From Vicinamibacterales bacterium (GTDB lineage Bacteria; Acidobacteriota; Vicinamibacteria; Vicinamibacterales; UBA2999), in the NCBI GenBank assembly GCA_041659285.1, contig JBAZYO010000014.1, positions 101,001-165,000 on the forward strand: a stretch of DNA of 64,000 nt. The letters run 5' to 3'. The position numbers were made by a program, and so were the translations under genes. Below the pieces are notes generated by a model. The model had not been told where the DNA came from and did not search any database. It saw only the letters and a list, made by a program, of their open reading frames with translations. Positions 38,612-47,121 of the stretch are shown in pieces. Position 1 is the stretch's first letter, and every line of letters begins with the position of its first letter.

Positions 38612-39802
38612 TCATTCCTCAGGCAGTGCCTTGAACGCAGACGGTCGATACAGCCAAATCTCTTCCAGCTCTTCCTGGAGCCTGACGTGGTCCCAGAAGT
38701 CGAACGCCACCGGCGGATGCGGCCGGCGGGGCGTGGCGAGCAGCTGATCAACGAACTTGAGCAGCGTGCCGCCGAAGTCCTTGGCCTCCAGGCGTTCGAG
38801 CGCGGCGAACTGGCCGTCGATGATCCGATCCTGCAGGTCGCGGTCGCTGGTGATGGCGTCGATCAGCGCGGCGACGTGCAGCGGATTCTTGTCGGTGTAG
38901 AGCACGCCGGCGCCGTCCATGGTCGCCGGCACCGCGGTCGCCGCGTAGGCCAGCACCGGCACGCCCATGTGGAACGACTCGACCAGCGGCACGCAGAAGC
39001 CCTCGTGCTCGCTCGCGCACAGGAACACGTCGGCGAGTTCGTAATACGCGGTCAGCTCCTCGTTGGCGACGTGGCCGAGGAAGTGCACGTCCTCGGCGCC
39101 GATGTCGACAATGAACTGCTGCACCATCGCCAGGTACTTCTCGAAGCCGCCGTACGAGCCCACCAGCAGCAGCCGTGAGCGCGGGTTGAACCACTGCTTG
39201 TAGGCATGGAAGCAGCGGATCACGTCTTCGATGCGCTTGTTCGGGATCACGCGGCCCACGAACAACACGTTGACCCAGCCATCGTCGTACTGCTTCGCCT
39301 GCATGTAATTGGCGGGGCCGGCGAGGTGGGAGAAGTCGGGCACCACCGGCAGCACGCCGGTCACCGGGAAGCCGATCGCCTCGAGCTCCTGGCGGTTGTA
39401 TTCGGAATCGCCCAGCGCGAGGTCGCAGCGGTCCTTGTAGAAGCCGAGCTCGCGGCGCCCGAGGTAGCACAACTTGACGAGCATCTTGTGCACGTCCACG
39501 AAGTACTCCGGCGGCGTGATGTTGTGGTACACCAGCGCCATGCGGTCCGGCAGCGCGTAGGCGACGCGCGAGGCCCGCGATCCGATCGAGAAGTGGTGGA
39601 TCAGGATGTTGTCGGGATGGCTCGCGGCGGGCAGGTCGCGGTAGTCGAGCGTCAGGTCCTCGAGCCGGTGATCGGCAGTCTGGACGAAGATCTCCGACTC
39701 GTAGCCGGCCGCGCGCAGCACGCGCTGGATACCCAGCACCTCGTGGCCGATGGCATCGCCGTAGCCCAGCGTGGCGAGTACCTGGTGGATGGCGATGGCC
39801 AT
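38612..39802 (-). CDS. Glycosyltransferase, GT4-like
   Basis: 396 residues. MAIAIHQVLATLGYGDAIGHEVLGIQRVLRAAGYE is the GT-B N-terminal loop; LALGDSEYNRQELEAIGF, VLFVGRVIPNKRIEDVI and LCASEHEGFCVPLVESFHMGVPVLAYAATAVPATMDGAG repeat the pattern of the neighbour gene. The two appear to be duplicates that have diverged in acceptor choice. The start is directly next to the stop of the upstream gene (39803), with no gap. A low-complexity gap of 40 bases separates it from the downstream glycosyltransferase. Confidence 0.9.
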   Translation of the reverse strand: MAIAIHQVLATLGYGDAIGHEVLGIQRVLRAAGYESEIFVQTADHRLEDLTLDYRDLPAASHPDNILIHHFSIGSRASRVAYALPDRMALVYHNITPPEYFVDVHKMLVKLCYLGRRELGFYKDRCDLALGDSEYNRQELEAIGFPVTGVLPVVPDFSHLAGPANYMQAKQYDDGWVNVLFVGRVIPNKRIEDVIRCFHAYKQWFNPRSRLLLVGSYGGFEKYLAMVQQFIVDIGAEDVHFLGHVANEELTAYYELADVFLCASEHEGFCVPLVESFHMGVPVLAYAATAVPATMDGAGVLYTDKNPLHVAALIDAITSDRDLQDRIIDGQFAALERLEAKDFGGTLLKFVDQLLATPRRPHPPVAFDFWDHVRLQEELEEIWLYRPSAFKALPEE

Positions 39803-41563
39803 CTACCTCGCCGCGCCTCCGCCGCCGGTGCCGCTGCTGTTCCCGCCATTGCCACCATTGCCGCCGCCGGGCCGCCGGCGCCGCTGCGGACGCCCGCCGC
39901 GCCGGTTATCACGGCCGCGGTTGCCGTTGGGCTTGCCCTGGGCAGAATCGTTCGGTTTGCCTTGGGCAGCGTCGTTAGGCTTGCCGCCCTCGGGCCGTGA
40001 TTGATTGCCGCCCTGGGGCCGGCCGCCCTCGGGCCGTGGCGCCTTGCCCTGAGCCGAGCCGGTAGGTTGGGCCTGCGGCGCACCGGTCCTGGGCCTGCCT
40101 GGCGCGCCATCCCGGCGCTGATCCGTCCGGCGCCCCTCGGGCCGCGGGCCTCGCTGATCGCGGCGCTGATCGCGGCGGTCGCCGCGCGGCTGGAACCGGG
40201 GCTCCTGCGCAACGGGCGGGCGTTCGATCGCCGGCTGCTGCCGGACCACCGGTGACGGCCGTGCGGCTTCGGCCTTGGGTTCCCGATACGGTCCCGCGGG
40301 CAGTTGTTGGACCACGCCGTCTGCCGGAGGGAGCGAGCGCCGGCGGCGCGCAAACCACCCGGCCATCGGCTCCATCGTCCGCGACGGTGTCTCCTTGGAC
40401 AGCTGCTGCAGCATGTCCACGTACTTCTTTTCGATCACCGGCCAGGCGTAATGGCGCTCGAAGAACGCGCGGCCGTTGCGGCCGAGGGCGGCCTGCAGGC
40501 TCGGGCCCGCGTCAATGGCGCGCAGCGTTTCCGCGAACTCCTGGAAGTTCTCGTAGAAGAGCCCCGCGTTGCTGCGCAGGCACTGGCCCTGCAGCACGTC
40601 GCACTTGGCGTTGGCGAGCACCGGCTTGCCCATGGCCCACGCCTCGAGCGCGACCATCGACAGGCTCTCCAGGTACGACGGCATGATCAGCAGCTCGGCG
40701 GCGGCCATCGCATCGTACTTGTCCTGATCCTCGAGGAAGCCGAGGTGGTGAATGCGCGGGTGCTTGGGAATCGGCACGTGCGGCGTGCCGACCAGCACGA
40801 GGTGCATGCCATCGACCAGGGCGGCGCTGTAATGCTCGAAGAACTCGAACAGCTCGACGCAGCCCTTGTTCTCGTCGATGCGGCCGACGTAGATCGCGAA
40901 GCGATCGCGCATGTCGAACTTCTGCCGAAACCGCCCGGCGTTCGACCGCTCGGGGATTTCCGAGCCGATGCCGACCACCACGCCCGGCACCGACTGGTTG
41001 CCCGATACGCCCTGGATCAGCGCGCGCTCCTCGAACGAGTTGTACATGAACGCGCGAACGCCGCGGAACACCGGCGGGAACAGACCGAGGCCGAGGGCGC
41101 CGTCGCGCTCCGCGGTCGGCACCAGGATTGCCTTCGACGCCACGGCGCGGGCGCCATGGAACGAGTGGTGATAGCGGAAGCTGAAAAAGATGAAGAAGTC
41201 GTAGTCCGCTTCGTGGGCCTTGATGTGGTTGATCAGCGCCGGGCTGGTCGGGCCCTCGGCGTCGAGCCACGCCAGTTCGTCACGGAGTGAGTGGGCCTGC
41301 GTGAAGACCTTGTTGGACCACTTCGCGAAGTCAACGGGGTCGCGTTCGACCGCCACCGGGAAGCGGTGCACGGGAATCCCGTTCACCATCTCCTTGCCTG
41401 CCGGCAGCTCGTTCTTCCACGAGATGTAATCGCGATGCGCGCACGTGGTCAACACCTCGACCTGGACGTGTTTCGCCAGGTGCTCCGCCACGTAGCGTGC
41501 ATGCTGCTCGGCGCCGCCGTTGATATCGGCGCCGTACCGCTGGACGACGACCGCGACCTTCAC
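39803..41563 (-). CDS. Glycosyltransferase with a long Arg/Gly/Pro-rich C-terminal tail
   Basis: 586 residues. The first 390 are a GT4-type glycosyltransferase (MKVAVVVQRYGADINGGAEQHARYVAEHLA; YVGRIDENKGCVELFEFF; LIMPSYLESLSMVALEAWAMGKPVL). The last 165 or so are disordered and very rich in Arg, Gly, Pro, Asn and Gln. They have RGDRRDQRRDQRGPRPEGRR, repeats of GKPNDAAQ/GKPNDSAQ, and finish with PQRRRRPGGG and Gly/Ser runs. Such a tail is unusual for this enzyme class and is like RNA-binding or condensate-forming RGG tails. The start overlaps the stop of the Arg-rich gene upstream (41560-41563, ATGA). High GC makes frame errors possible, but the frame stays open to TAG 39803-39805. Confidence 0.85.
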   Translation of the reverse strand: MKVAVVVQRYGADINGGAEQHARYVAEHLAKHVQVEVLTTCAHRDYISWKNELPAGKEMVNGIPVHRFPVAVERDPVDFAKWSNKVFTQAHSLRDELAWLDAEGPTSPALINHIKAHEADYDFFIFFSFRYHHSFHGARAVASKAILVPTAERDGALGLGLFPPVFRGVRAFMYNSFEERALIQGVSGNQSVPGVVVGIGSEIPERSNAGRFRQKFDMRDRFAIYVGRIDENKGCVELFEFFEHYSAALVDGMHLVLVGTPHVPIPKHPRIHHLGFLEDQDKYDAMAAAELLIMPSYLESLSMVALEAWAMGKPVLANAKCDVLQGQCLRSNAGLFYENFQEFAETLRAIDAGPSLQAALGRNGRAFFERHYAWPVIEKKYVDMLQQLSKETPSRTMEPMAGWFARRRRSLPPADGVVQQLPAGPYREPKAEAARPSPVVRQQPAIERPPVAQEPRFQPRGDRRDQRRDQRGPRPEGRRTDQRRDGAPGRPRTGAPQAQPTGSAQGKAPRPEGGRPQGGNQSRPEGGKPNDAAQGKPNDSAQGKPNGNRGRDNRRGGRPQRRRRPGGGNGGNGGNSSGTGGGGAAR

Positions 41564-42663
41564 TGCTTGCCGTTGTCGTCGGAGGAAGCGGGGGCATCGG
41601 GCCCGACTTCACGGCCGGAGGCCGCTTCCGCCTTCGCTGAAGCTTCGGCGGACAGGTCGTCGAGGTCTCGCCGTAGCTCGCCAGAGTTTTCGCGAGCGGA
41701 GGCGGACGCATCAGGTGCTGCCTCCACCGTTTCTTGAGTATCTTGCGCGTCGAAGTCTTCCGGACCTTCGTCGGCGTCGTCGTCGGCGCCACCGGCATCG
41801 TCACCTGCCGCGCCCGCGGCACTTGATGCACCTGACGCACCCGCCGCCCCGGCCGCGACTCCCTCCGCCCCGCCGCGGCGTCCGCGACGCCGGCGCCGGC
41901 GCTTGCGGCTGCCGTCGCCCTGGCCCGGCTGCGGGCCCTGGCCCTGCGGTCCGGTTCCGGTGGGCACGAAGCCCTCGAGTGAGCCACCCGTCGCCGGCGC
42001 GGCGGCCGGCTCGTCGTCATCGCGGTCACGCTCGCGGCGGATCGGCGCGTTGATCACCTCGGGCCGGTATTGCACGACGCCTTCGAGGGCGCGGACGCGG
42101 CGCTCGCTGAAATCGAGCCGGCTCGACAGCGACTCGACGCGCATGCGCAGGTTCTGCGCTTCGATGCCCATGCGGGTGGTTTCGAGCACGAGGTTGTGGA
42201 GCACCTCGTAGTAGAGCGCGTTCCACTCGGCGCGCGAGCGGTCGAACTCGATCTTGCGGCGCGACTCGCGCTTGAGCAGCATGACGTTGAATTCCGCCTG
42301 CTTGTGGATCACGTGCAGCAGGGGATTCGGGTTGAACATCAGCTTCAGCAGCGGGTTGAAGATCTTGCGCATCAGGCGCAGGATGCCGCGGTGCGTGGCG
42401 AAGATGTCCGCCTCGTCGGCGGTGTAGGGCGGCGTGATCGGCGCCGGCTCGGTGTTGACCGCCGGCCGGCTCTTGCGGAACTGCTCGAGCAGGTCGGAGC
42501 GGAGGTTGCGCGGCTCGAGGAACTTCTCGAGGCGCACCGACGCCAGCTCGCGGATTTGCTCTTCGGTGTAGTCGGCGCCGCGCTTCTCGAGAATGCGCTG
42601 GCGGATCTGCTTCATGATCTGCTCGACGTCGACCGACTCGGAACGAATAGTGAACTCGCTCAT
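41560..42663 (-). CDS. Unrecognised protein with helical N-half and Arg-rich, acidic disordered C-half
   Basis: 367 residues. Residues 1-200 are helical and carry a coiled-coil-like stretch (RMGIEAQNLRMRVESLSSRLDFSERRVRALEGV); HRGILRLMRKIFNPLLKLMFNPNPLLHVIHKQ lies in the middle and may bind membrane peripherally. From about 205 the chain is disordered, with RKRRRRRRGRRGG (a basic nucleic-acid-binding-like patch), an Ala/Gly block, then acidic DDADEGPEDFD. It overlaps the start of the tailed glycosyltransferase by four bases. In other polysaccharide operons a similar helical protein precedes the glycosyltransferases, but I do not know its role. Very similar composition to the next gene's tail. 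Confidence 0.75.
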   Translation of the reverse strand: MSEFTIRSESVDVEQIMKQIRQRILEKRGADYTEEQIRELASVRLEKFLEPRNLRSDLLEQFRKSRPAVNTEPAPITPPYTADEADIFATHRGILRLMRKIFNPLLKLMFNPNPLLHVIHKQAEFNVMLLKRESRRKIEFDRSRAEWNALYYEVLHNLVLETTRMGIEAQNLRMRVESLSSRLDFSERRVRALEGVVQYRPEVINAPIRRERDRDDDEPAAAPATGGSLEGFVPTGTGPQGQGPQPGQGDGSRKRRRRRRGRRGGAEGVAAGAAGASGASSAAGAAGDDAGGADDDADEGPEDFDAQDTQETVEAAPDASASARENSGELRRDLDDLSAEASAKAEAASGREVGPDAPASSDDNGKQ

Positions 42664-42675
42664 CGACTTAGGACC

Positions 42676-43962
42676 TCAGGACACGGACTTCGGCTGCTGC
42701 CGCCGCTTCCGGCTGGCAAACTCGGGTGCTTCTGCGATGCAGGTGCCGAGGATGCCGAGTGACTGCTTGAATGCGTGCATGCCGGCACGCGTGATCGCGG
42801 CGGGCGACTCGCCCACCTGCGGAAAGCCATTGGCATCGGGAGTCAGCTTCTCCCAGTTCTCGAACAGGCGCCCCCACGGGCTGGCCAGCGCCTCGCGCAT
42901 CTGGCGCTCGGCGTTCATCGGGTACCAGAAGCTGTCGTGGTAAATCACGCTGGCGATGTAGGCCCAGGGCGCGAGCACCGTTTTCAACGACCACTCGATC
43001 GGTTTGCGCAGCGGCCCCCAGTAGATGTGGTGCTGCATCTTCGAGGCGAAGGTCATGTTCTTGAAGGGACCGGTGAACTGCCAGTTTTCCTTCGCCGCCT
43101 CGAGGTCGCCGACGATCTCGAGGTCGCGCGGGTCGCCGCAGCCGAGGCCGCGGTCGTGCGCCAGCCGGATGTACTTGATCGACATCGGGTCCATGCCCAT
43201 CAGCTTGGCCGCCACCGCGTCGATGGCGACCTGGTCCGAACTGGCCAGCATCACGTTCTTGACGTGCGGCACCATGCAGCGCGGCCCGGGGCCGTCGCCG
43301 GCGAAGGTGCCGTCCATCACGGCGAACACGCCGCGGTGGATCTTCTTCTGGATCATCAGCAGGTCGACGAGGGTCTCGTGGATCACCGGGTGGGTCCAGT
43401 GGCGGCGCTCGTTCAGGAGCCCGCCAAACGCGTTCTTCATCGCCCCCGTCGTCGTCGTGAAGACGTGGGTCTTCACGGTCGGGAGGTGGATGATGTTCTC
43501 CCCGATGAAGCGCTTCGGGATCATGAAGCCGTCGGGGTAGACCTGGTTCAGGCAGAGGAACCGGTCGGCGAGCTCGCTGCCGACGGCGTCACGGACGTTG
43601 ATCCAGGGTTCGTTGCCTTCGTAGAGGTGGACGTTGCGGATGCCGTGGGCCCGCACCACCGGCAGCTGCTTGTTCTCGGCTTCGCCCAGGTGGGCGTCGA
43701 TCACCACGGTGCGGTTGTGGCAGGCATGGATCAGCGACGGGTCGTAGCCGTCCTGCTTCATCGCGCGGATGACGCCGTCCAGCTGCCACGGCGTGGTCGA
43801 GCAGCCGGGGAAGAAGAAATGCCACGAGATGTTGACCTTGAGCGCGGTATCGGCGTCCTTGGCGATGACGTCCTGGTAGCCGGCGAGGTTCATCACCGCG
43901 TGCGTGTCCCGGAGGACCGTCGCGGGCGAAGTCTTGAGTATGGCGACTTTTGAACGCGTCAC
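42676..43962 (-). CDS. DUF362-domain protein
   Basis: 428 residues of the DUF362 family: KVAILKT at the N-terminus, KVNISWHFFFPGCSTTPWQLDGVI, the PTVKTHVFTTTTGAMKNAFGG block that is the family signature, and DQVAIDAVAAKLMGMDP. The family often occurs with Fe-S domains, but no C-terminal CxxC ferredoxin is visible here. Function in this family is unproven. It is in the same run of minus-strand genes as the glycosyltransferases, seven bases after the UbiA-type gene stop, so it probably works in the same pathway. Confidence 0.8.
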   Translation of the reverse strand: MTRSKVAILKTSPATVLRDTHAVMNLAGYQDVIAKDADTALKVNISWHFFFPGCSTTPWQLDGVIRAMKQDGYDPSLIHACHNRTVVIDAHLGEAENKQLPVVRAHGIRNVHLYEGNEPWINVRDAVGSELADRFLCLNQVYPDGFMIPKRFIGENIIHLPTVKTHVFTTTTGAMKNAFGGLLNERRHWTHPVIHETLVDLLMIQKKIHRGVFAVMDGTFAGDGPGPRCMVPHVKNVMLASSDQVAIDAVAAKLMGMDPMSIKYIRLAHDRGLGCGDPRDLEIVGDLEAAKENWQFTGPFKNMTFASKMQHHIYWGPLRKPIEWSLKTVLAPWAYIASVIYHDSFWYPMNAERQMREALASPWGRLFENWEKLTPDANGFPQVGESPAAITRAGMHAFKQSLGILGTCIAEAPEFASRKRRQQPKSVS

Positions 43963-43969
43963 GTGCCAG

Positions 43970-44866
43970 TTACGACGCGTACGGCCGATAGATGATCAGG
44001 ACTACCGCAATGCCCCACAACGCCACGCAACTTAGCAGCGGGCGATCCCGCAACAGCATGTCCGAGGGGCTGCCGCCGCCGTGCTTGCGATGCACGAGGT
44101 ACAGGTACCGGAAAATGCCGTAGATCGGGAACGGCGTGGTCAGCACCAGCAACGGGGTGCCAAACCGCTCGGCCGTCTCGGGGCTCGCGCAGTAGATGAC
44201 GTAGACGACGAGTGTTGCCGCCGCCACGATCGCGATCATCTGATCGAGCAAGTACGGATCGTACTCCTCCAGAATTCGCCGGTGTCCCGACGCCCCATCG
44301 GCCAGCGCGGTGATTTCGTGCCGCCGCTTGGCCAGGCCCAGGAACAATGCCAGCAGGATGGTGCAGACCAGCAGCCAGTCGCTGATCGGCACTCCGATTA
44401 CCAAACCACCTGCCACGGCCCGCAACACGAAGCCTATCGCGATCGTCATCACGTCGAGGATCACGACATGCTTGAGCACGTGCGTGTACAAGACGAAGAG
44501 CGCCAGGTACGCCGCGGCAGTCAACGCAAATACCGGCCGCAGCGCGTACGCGGCGGCCAACGCGGCCACGCTCAGGCCAATCGCCCACGCGAGGGCGGTG
44601 CCGGCGCCGAGCGCGCCTGAGGCGATCGGCCGCAGCCGCTTGAGCGGATGCCGGCGATCGGCCTCGCGATCCGAGACGTCGTTGATCAGGTAGACGCACC
44701 CGGAGAGCACGCAAAAAATCAAAAAGGCCGCCGAAGCAAGCGCCAAGGCGGCCGGGTCGAGCAATTTAACGGCAAAAATCAGCGCCGCAAAGACAATAAG
44801 GTTCTTGGTCCACTGATCCGGGCGGAGCGAAACGATCAGATTCGCGACCTCGGACCGCGTTCCCAC
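43970..44866 (-). CDS. UbiA-family phosphoribosyl/prenyl transferase (decaprenyl-phosphate type)
   Basis: 298 residues with nine hydrophobic helices. NDVSDREADRRHPLKRLRPI is the first Asp-rich motif of the decaprenyl-phosphate phosphoribosyltransferase branch of UbiA (N-D-x-x-D-x-x-x-D with H-P following), and EEYDPYLLDQM is its second. Those enzymes put ribose-5-phosphate on polyprenyl phosphate. That links it to polyprenyl-carried sugar synthesis and fits the neighbouring glycosyltransferases. The donor is an inference. It lies directly behind the STAS gene (stop and start adjacent at 44866/44867). Confidence 0.85.
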   Translation of the reverse strand: MGTRSEVANLIVSLRPDQWTKNLIVFAALIFAVKLLDPAALALASAAFLIFCVLSGCVYLINDVSDREADRRHPLKRLRPIASGALGAGTALAWAIGLSVAALAAAYALRPVFALTAAAYLALFVLYTHVLKHVVILDVMTIAIGFVLRAVAGGLVIGVPISDWLLVCTILLALFLGLAKRRHEITALADGASGHRRILEEYDPYLLDQMIAIVAAATLVVYVIYCASPETAERFGTPLLVLTTPFPIYGIFRYLYLVHRKHGGGSPSDMLLRDRPLLSCVALWGIAVVLIIYRPYAS

Positions 44867-45205
44867 TTACTTGTAGCTCTTGACGGCTTCCGCCTCCGAA
44901 TCGAAGGTGTCGAATACCGTCAGCAACTTGGTGATCGACAGCAGGTCTTCGATCCGCTTGGTCAGGTTCAGCAGCTTGAGGCTGCCACCCTGCCGGCTGA
45001 CCGTGGTGTAGGTGCGCACCACTTCGCCGAGGCCCGCGCTGTCGATGTAAGGCACGCCTTCGAGATTGAGCAACAGCTTCTTCTTGCCGGCGGCCAACAG
45101 GCTGTTGATCTTGTCTTTCAGCAACTCGTCGCCCTCGCCCAGGGTCATCTTGCCCTTGAGGTCGAGCACGGTCACCTCGTTCACGGTGCGTTCGACGATT
45201 TCCAT
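44867..45205 (-). CDS. STAS-domain anti-sigma-factor antagonist
   Basis: 112 residues, all STAS domain. EVTVLDLKGKMTLGEGDELLKDKI starts it, and VPYIDSAGLGEVVRTY carries the serine (Ser of DSAGLG) that is phosphorylated by partner kinases in SpoIIAA-like proteins. It would bind an anti-sigma kinase when unphosphorylated and free a sigma factor. No kinase partner is adjacent; it is at the front of the glycan gene run. The start is ATG 45205. Confidence 0.9.
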   Translation of the reverse strand: MEIVERTVNEVTVLDLKGKMTLGEGDELLKDKINSLLAAGKKKLLLNLEGVPYIDSAGLGEVVRTYTTVSRQGGSLKLLNLTKRIEDLLSITKLLTVFDTFDSEAEAVKSYK

Positions 45206-45281
45206 TCGCTTAGTTCCCCTGCGTCGAGAAAACCCTTACAACACGGGCGTTTAGACGCCCCAAAAAGGTGCCGAATGTTAC

Positions 45282-45316
45282 CACATTGCCGGCGGCGCGC
45301 GGCCGCCGGCAATGTG
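45282..45316 (-). terminator. 15-bp perfect hairpin between rpsU and the STAS gene
   Basis: CACATTGCCGGCGGC (45282-45296) and GCCGCCGGCAATGTG (45302-45316) are fully complementary around loop GCGCG. It begins six bases after the rpsU stop. It lacks a T-run, but the length makes a termination or mRNA-stabilising role likely. Confidence 0.65.
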
Positions 45317-45321
45317 TAAGG

Positions 45322-45519
45322 CTATTCGCTCTCGCGTCGTGCTTTCTTGCGATTACGCTTCCGGGCGAGCGCCTGCTTCGCGCGGCGCTTGTCACCGGGC
45401 TTCAAGTAGAAGGAGTGCTTCTTGATGTCCTTGATGATGTCTTCCTGCTGCACCTTGCGCTTGAAACGTCGCAACGCGCTTTCGATCGACTCACCTTCCT
45501 GCAATTTCACTTCGGCCAT
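45322..45519 (-). CDS. rpsU: 30S ribosomal protein S21
   Basis: 65 residues, MAEVKLQEGESIESALRRFKRKVQQEDIIKDI, then the basic tail KKHSFYLKPGDKRRAKQALARKRNRKKARR: the full S21 sequence. S21 is in the small subunit near the anti-Shine-Dalgarno region and helps start selection. The gene is upstream of the STAS gene on the same strand, followed by the strong hairpin. Confidence 0.97.
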   Translation of the reverse strand: MAEVKLQEGESIESALRRFKRKVQQEDIIKDIKKHSFYLKPGDKRRAKQALARKRNRKKARRESE

Positions 45520-45774
45520 CTGTAGTCACCCCCTCTCGACCAGAATTCATCCGGATCGTCACATCACGAGATCCGGGTCCCCTCGGCGCCCAATTGGCGG
45601 ACGGGACAAGTATGCTAGGCTATCACAAACACAGACCCTGCCCACACCACAAACCAGGGCAGCCGATGACACGGATTGCACAGATAAACACTGTGTTATC
45701 TATTACTTACAGATACAGTCGCCGGGTTGTTCAACTCGGTTCTTCACGTAAAAGTCATTCGCCCTAACAATCCA
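45520..45774. other. Divergent intergenic region of rpsU and purD
   Basis: No gene is seen. It holds a GATGACACGGATTGCACAGAT repeat type (45664-45684) and AGATAA/TTATCT arms (45682-45701) that may be a purD operator. TTGCAC at 45676 is a weak -35. Confidence 0.45.
45682..45701. promoter_or_regulatory. Possible purD operator
   Basis: AGATAA and TTATCT are inverted arms around ACACTGTG, 74 bases before the purD ATG. It overlaps a plausible promoter. Only symmetry and position support it. Confidence 0.25.
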
Positions 45775-47121
45775 ATGCGCATCCTCGTTATTGGCTCCGG
45801 CGCGCGCGAGCACGCCCTGTCCTGGAAGCTGGGCCAGGAACCGCAGGTTGACTACTTACTCTGCGCTCCTGGCAACCCCGGAATGCATGTGGAGTCCGGC
45901 GCCGATGTGGCGTCCGGCTTCAGCCGGACTATTCCCTTCAATACCGTTCCCCTCGACATCCTCGACATCGACGCAGTGGTCCAGCTGGTCGAGCGCGAGC
46001 GGATCGATCTCACCGTGGTGGGCCCGGAAGCTCCGCTCGGACGCGGGCTCGCCGACCGGCTGGCCGCCGAAGGCCGGCGCGTGTTCGGCCCGACCCGCGC
46101 CGCCGCCCAGCTCGAGACCAGCAAGGCCTTCGCCAAGGACTTCATGGCGCGCCACCGCGTGCCCACCGCGCACTACCGTGTCTGCACGAGCGCGGAAGAA
46201 GCAACGGCCGCGATCCGCTCCGGAGAATTTGGTGATGCGTTGGTGGTGAAGGCCGACGGTCTGGCCGCCGGCAAGGGCGTGGTGGTGGCGCCGGATCGCG
46301 CGACGGCCGAAGCCGCCGTGCACGCCGCCATGGTCGATCGCAGCTTTGGCGATGCCGGGGCGCGCGTCGTGCTCGAGGAGATGCTGACAGGACCGGAAGT
46401 CTCGTTCTTCGTCGTCGCCGACGGCGAGGATTTCGTCCCCCTCCTGTCGGCGCAGGACCACAAGCGGATCTTCGACAACGACGAAGGGCCGAACACCGGT
46501 GGGATGGGCGCGTTCTGCCCGAGCCCACTGATGAGCGCCGCGCTGCAGGAGCGCGTCGTGCGCGAGATTGTCAGGCCCGTGCTCAACGGGATGGCCGCCG
46601 AGGGCACCCCGTACCGCGGGTTCCTCTACTGCGGCCTGATGCTGACGCCCACCGGCCCGAAGGTGATCGAGTTCAACGTCCGCTTCGGCGATCCTGAAGC
46701 GCAGGTTGTGCTTCCCCTGTTAAAGGAGCCGCTCGCCCCAGTCTTGTTGGCCGCAGCCCGTGGGGAATTGAAGTCGCCGTCATCTGTGCCATCTGCGGCC
46801 CTGGTTGATCCGGCGGCATCTGTGTCGGTCGGGGTCGTGTTAGCCGCCCATGGCTATCCCGGCGACGTTCGCTCCGGCGACGTCATCACCGGCCTGGACG
46901 AGGTGGCGCGCGACTGCCCGGATGTGTTGGTGTTTCACGCCGGCGTGAAACAGCGCGGCAACGACCTCGTCACCGCCGGCGGCCGCGTGCTCACCGTGGT
47001 GGCCACGGCGCCGTCGTTCGCGATCGCCATCGCCCGCGCCTACGAGGCGGCGAGCAAGATCCACTTCGACGGGATGCAGTTCCGGCGCGACATCGGCGCC
47101 AAAGCGATCGGCGCCGGATGA
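45775..47121 (+). CDS. purD: Phosphoribosylamine-glycine ligase
   Basis: 448 residues from ATG 45775 (MRILVIGSGAREHALSWKL). ATP-grasp landmarks: VVGPEAPLGRGLADRL, VVKADGLAAGKGVVVA, ARVVLEEMLTGPEVSFFVV, DHKRIFDNDEGPNTGGMGAF, and the C-terminal GFLYCGLMLTPTGPKVIEFNVRFGDPEAQ. It joins phosphoribosylamine and glycine in purine synthesis. Residues 45-52 (VASGFSRT) are encoded by the palindromic element GTCCGGCTTCAGCCGGAC and are an insertion just before the first domain's ...LDILDID strand. The other pur genes start 7 kb downstream. Confidence 0.95.
   Translation: MRILVIGSGAREHALSWKLGQEPQVDYLLCAPGNPGMHVESGADVASGFSRTIPFNTVPLDILDIDAVVQLVERERIDLTVVGPEAPLGRGLADRLAAEGRRVFGPTRAAAQLETSKAFAKDFMARHRVPTAHYRVCTSAEEATAAIRSGEFGDALVVKADGLAAGKGVVVAPDRATAEAAVHAAMVDRSFGDAGARVVLEEMLTGPEVSFFVVADGEDFVPLLSAQDHKRIFDNDEGPNTGGMGAFCPSPLMSAALQERVVREIVRPVLNGMAAEGTPYRGFLYCGLMLTPTGPKVIEFNVRFGDPEAQVVLPLLKEPLAPVLLAAARGELKSPSSVPSAALVDPAASVSVGVVLAAHGYPGDVRSGDVITGLDEVARDCPDVLVFHAGVKQRGNDLVTAGGRVLTVVATAPSFAIAIARAYEAASKIHFDGMQFRRDIGAKAIGAG
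45912..45929. repeat. Palindromic element inside purD
   Basis: GTCCGGCTTCAGCCGGAC has 8-bp arms around TC. Read on the minus strand with its flank it begins GTCCGGCTGAAGCCGGACGC, matching the copy in purL nearly base for base for about 29 bases. It is translated in frame as part of PurD. Confidence 0.8.

Noticed and set aside
39652..40353. Alternative minus-strand frame over the Arg-rich glycosyltransferase tail
   Set aside because: It is a frame shadow of the same GC-rich repeat DNA; the tail is in frame with the enzyme.
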